From the NCBI GenBank assembly GCA_019188255.1, contig JAETXT010000002.1, positions 1,364,001 through 1,428,000 on the forward strand: a stretch of 64,000 nt of DNA, read 5' to 3'. Of the stretch, positions 60,855-64,000 are shown piece by piece (position 1 is the stretch's first letter; each line of letters opens with the position of its first letter). This DNA comes from Verticillium longisporum (taxonomy: Eukaryota > Ascomycota > Sordariomycetes > Glomerellales > Plectosphaerellaceae). The translations under genes were made by a program, and so were the position numbers. The notes under the pieces were generated by a model. It was not told where the DNA came from. It did not search any database and saw nothing but the letters and a program-made list of their open reading frames with translations.

Positions 60855-62461
60855 TTAAACCCCTTCGTCAAGGTCCTCCTCGATTGCTTCGAGTGGCGGA
60901 CGCACAGATTCGGGCGTGCCGCGACCGTACCACCACTCATCTTCTTCCTCGATGCCGTCATCCTTGATCAAATCCAGCATGACTTGAGCATTGCGCTTGA
61001 TGTCTTGCGGCCGCTCTACAATGCTGCGGTCCAAGATCAAAGCCTCTGCTGTTGTCAACCAGATTTGCTGCAAATTCGGAAGATCCGGGAGTAGACGTCG
61101 CACGTTATCGTGACCGAGCATCTCCATAGGCATGCCGGCAGAGAGACTTGTATTGAAGACAAGGCCCGACTCCAGCGTGGAAAGCGACACGTCTTCAAAG
61201 GAGCCGCCTGAGCCCCGTCGGGCGTCTCGCCCTTCTAGTGAGGACCTAGGTGCATCCTTCACACAGGCGTTCGACTTTTTCCGCCCTAAAGCCCTGAGGC
61301 CTCGACGCGGCTTTGATGTGGGCTCGGGTGGGGGCGTGGTTATGTCGTTGTACCAACTATCGACCGCCCCCTGCGGCTATTATAGCCCTTGATTTCCCAA
61401 AGTCTCTCGACTTGACGCAAACCGCCAAGGCACAGGATGGCAACGTGCACCTCGTCTGCTGGTTTCTCGCGAAGGTATCCGCGCAAAGATCTCTCCACGC
61501 GACCGACATACGAGGGAGGTCGTAGCCTACGACAGAAGGAAGAAACAACAAGTGGAAAGACTTGATGCACCCGAAGCAGGGTTTGGTCATCATATAGGTT
61601 CATGATACGGGCCTCAATAGGATTCAGGGTATATGGCTCGTGGAGCAGACCATGACCCCCGTGTTCGAATATATGCTCGAGGTGGAGCTTGCGATATGTT
61701 TCGAAGAAGTGGAAAATAGTAAAAAGGAGAGGGATGAGGCGCCGTCGCATTCTCTCATGGGAAGGCGCGAATTCTTTCCGCTGAGCGTCAGTCGTACGCA
61801 AGAAAATCTCCTTCGTGATCCATTCGCACATGAGGAAGGAGAGTTTGGCGGCAACATGCAAGCGGTGCCAGAGACCACAGAGATGGTGAAAAGTGACTTT
61901 CGTCGGCTCATTTGCGGGGTAGAGGCGTAGAGCATACGCGGGTATGTGGTGGTCCAGGTGATGGCGAACGATGGGCGCCTCATTCAGACTTATGAGGGTA
62001 TGCCAAGTTTTGGATACGCGCCGCAAGTTGAGTATATCCGCAAGGGGTAGTGCCGAGACGATCTGTATTTGGAGCTCTGTGGGAAGAGCGAGGAACAGGT
62101 GGTCGAAAGGCTGGCTGGCGGGCTCAGCTGTGGCTGCCTTCTGATGACGGGTTGGAGATTGTAGATGTTGCGCTGGAACAGACTTTTGAAGTAGAGATAC
62201 TTTCGATCGTAAGCTGAAGAAACGGCTCTTTTGCTTCTGATCAGTTGGACGGGGCGTATCGTGATCGCTGTCGGCTGCCTTGGAGGTGCGCAGCGGAAGA
62301 ATAAAAGTGGATTCTGAAGGTGGAGCAGGGGTGCTTAGAGAAGCGAGTGCGACTGACGGTCCAGCGTGAGGACCATCGTCGGTAGGGGATGGCTCGTGAA
62401 GTTGATTTAGCTTGTTGAAGTATCTTTCCGAGGCGAACTCGGTGATGTGAGGCGGATCCAT
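60855..62461 (-). CDS. F-box protein, one-base frame break
   Basis: Probable substrate receptor of an SCF ubiquitin ligase. ATG at 62461 (M-D-P-P-H-I-T-E-F); the open frame extends upstream to 62497 but lacks an ATG there. An N-terminal Ser/Pro-rich region precedes the F-box at about residues 120-165 (F-L-A-L-P-T-E-L-Q-I-Q-I-V-S-A-L-P...L-R-R-V-S-K-T-W). The remainder is helical with no repeat motif seen. The frame breaks at a five-base run (C on the plus strand, 61367-61371). One more base would link G-Y-N-S-R-R to A-V-D-S-W-Y-N-D-I-T-T and continue to the stop at 60855-60857, total 535 residues. The tail keeps an acidic end (I-E-E-E-D-E-W-W-Y). No intron is needed. Convergent with the AT-hook gene. 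Confidence 0.8.
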
Positions 62462-64000
62462 GATGGCCAAGAGAGCCGAGCGGCTGAGCAGGCACAACGG
62501 CGGTACGGACGTGAGGCGATGATGTTGGTCGTCGTCAGCCCGTACCTACGGCGCCAGAGGCGTGTCGAACGTAGAGATCGGGTTGTCGACGCGGCCGGGC
62601 AGTCGCGATCTAAACATGGCGGACCATTGGAAGAGAGGCGAGCCAAGAGATGGGATGGAAGGCGTGGGCAGACCGAGCCAGACTGCTGTATGGAAAAGAC
62701 GATGCGCGCCCAGTCTTGACAGGTTGCACGGCGGCGGCGATCAATGGAATGACAGTAAAACGGACTGATGTAATGATCAAGTCGCTGTCGTCAGCAAAGT
62801 CGTCGTGGTCGTTGTCTTCGTCGTCGACTTAGTTGGATTTCGTGCTCATGAAGGCGTCCAAGTTCCAGGCGTTGTCCAGACCGAAGCGACGATAGCAAGG
62901 CCGAGTCAAAGAATGGTGGTGATGGTATGGTAGAGACGAGGAAAGAGAAGACGTGGTGTGGTAGCGGCAAAGGGACCCAGGAGACCCAGGAGACCCAGGA
63001 GGGGATGCGCTGGGGGGGTGTCTGGGGACACCGGGGAAGACGAGACACTAGGCCAGGCCGTTGGTTCACTGGTAGAGGGGGCGGCAGCGAGGGATGGGTG
63101 GGAGCGAGACCGAGTACCACCAGCAAAAGAGCGAAGGGGAGAGCGAGAGAGGGAAAAGTGAGCGACTGCGACGGGCGACGGGGCTATTCAGCGGCGCAAT
63201 AGTGGGGAGCTGTCGAGGGGCATGAGCAGCGAAGGCCGAAAGAAGCACCGTTTTAGCGGATGCCGTAGTGCGAATTAGAGAAAACACACTGTACTGTGAG
63301 TGTCTCTTTCGGTGCCTATGAACAGTGTGTACGACGGTGACCACCAGATGGTGTGCAACGACACAGTGCTCATACGGACAAGACAAGGTACCGCTACCCC
63401 GGTTCTTAAGCACGCCTTCCCTGCTGCTCCTCCTCCCCCTGCTCCTCCTCCCCAGCCGACGCCTCCCTCCCGTCGGCTGGGGTTGGGAATCGGATCCGCC
63501 GATAAGACGTCCGCGGCTGGTTGTGGAAGCTCGGCCCGTTTGGAACAACGGTGGCTCTTATCGACGGTCACAGTAACTCTTGCGGCCTTGCTGGCGTTTG
63601 CGGTCCTGGCGATTGGCATGCATCTACGTCAAGTCTCTCGTGAACCGTCCATTTCGGTGTCATTTCCGATTTAGCCGCACCGCAATTGGTCCGCCCGTGC
63701 CATCCCGTGCCAGCATTTCAGCTTGCGGGGACGACCCTCGCGGGCCAGCTTAGTAGCACTCGCCGCTCAAGACATTGTTCATTGACTGAGCCTTTCTCAT
63801 GGTCGGGTCCTTTCACCCTCAGCAGGACTGACGAGTGTTGATAAAGCACCCGGGAAACTACTATCTGTAAAGAAAGAAAAGTTATTGCACTAGAGTCGCT
63901 GGGCAGGCAGTGCGCACTGCGCGGGAAAGTGCCGCTACCTGATCCAGGAAACAACCAAGAAAAAACTGAGACGGCTAGGATATTAGGCAACAACCAGGGC
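62462..64000. other. No recognisable gene; promoter side of the F-box gene and right edge
   Basis: 1.5 kb of GC-rich sequence with several mutually overlapping frames of 60-160 codons on both strands, none resembling a known protein. It contains a 10-bp tandem repeat (GACCCAGGAG, three units at about 62976-63004) and a C/T-rich tract at 63415-63470 (CTGCTCCTCCTCC-like), which inflates the frames. It may include a long 5' leader of the F-box gene or of a gene beyond the window. Confidence 0.35.

Noticed and set aside
63066..63674. Frames of 114-160 codons on both strands at the right end
   Set aside because: They overlap each other, depend on a C/T-rich low-complexity tract and show no recognisable domain.
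1..64000. tRNA, rRNA, CRISPR array or bacterial-type operon
   Set aside because: No cloverleaf, rRNA block or spaced short repeats were seen, and the gene structure is fungal. A covariance-model scan was not possible, so a diverged ncRNA could be missed.

Overview
The window comes from a filamentous ascomycete (Pezizomycotina, probably a Sordariomycete; the order cannot be fixed by reading alone). The evidence is short 50-110 bp GT-AG introns, fungal versions of prefoldin-5, mitochondrial prolyl-tRNA synthetase, Mak21, APS kinase and V-ATPase subunit C, and a repeat block with the signature of repeat-induced point mutation (RIP): CpA and TpG are almost absent, TpA is in excess, and CpG largely survives.

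Positions 1-44241 are an AT-rich block of nested, RIP-mutated LTR retrotransposons. Two Ty3/Gypsy chromovirus families are resolved by their LTRs and 5-bp target-site duplications. Family A (about 7.95 kb, 191-bp LTRs, TATAAGG...CCTTTATA) is present as elements I (1191-19339, carrying insertions), II (22540-30496), III (34075-42026), IV (19340-33486, truncated and split by II) and fragments at 245-343, 344-1190 and 43625-44241. Family B (181-bp LTRs) is inserted in element I at 3611-15249, and the end of a second copy lies at 1-244. Both families have the same layout: gag-pol with a terminal chromodomain reading one way, followed by a long reading frame on the opposite strand ahead of the 3' LTR. 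Element III also splits an older RIP-damaged non-element gene.

Two practically identical, GC-normal, un-RIPped pogo/Fot-like DNA transposons of 1859 bp (6698-8556 and 17122-18980, inverted to each other, TA target duplications) sit inside these dead elements. They must have arrived after the surrounding RIP. Each carries homopolymer indels that break its transposase frame.

From 44242 on the composition is normal and genes are dense: an unrecognised coding-like stretch (44242-45787), prefoldin subunit 5 (-), mitochondrial prolyl-tRNA synthetase (-), Mak21/Noc1 ribosome-biogenesis protein (+), a membrane-anchored hotdog thioesterase (+), APS kinase (+), V-ATPase subunit C (-), an AT-hook protein (+) and an F-box protein (-). 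These are housekeeping genes with no evident common pathway. ProRS/Mak21 are divergent, and APS kinase/Vma5 and AT-hook/F-box are convergent. Mak21 and the F-box gene each need one extra base in a five-base C or G run to read through. The same kind of change would repair the pogo copies, which points to homopolymer under-calling in this assembly.
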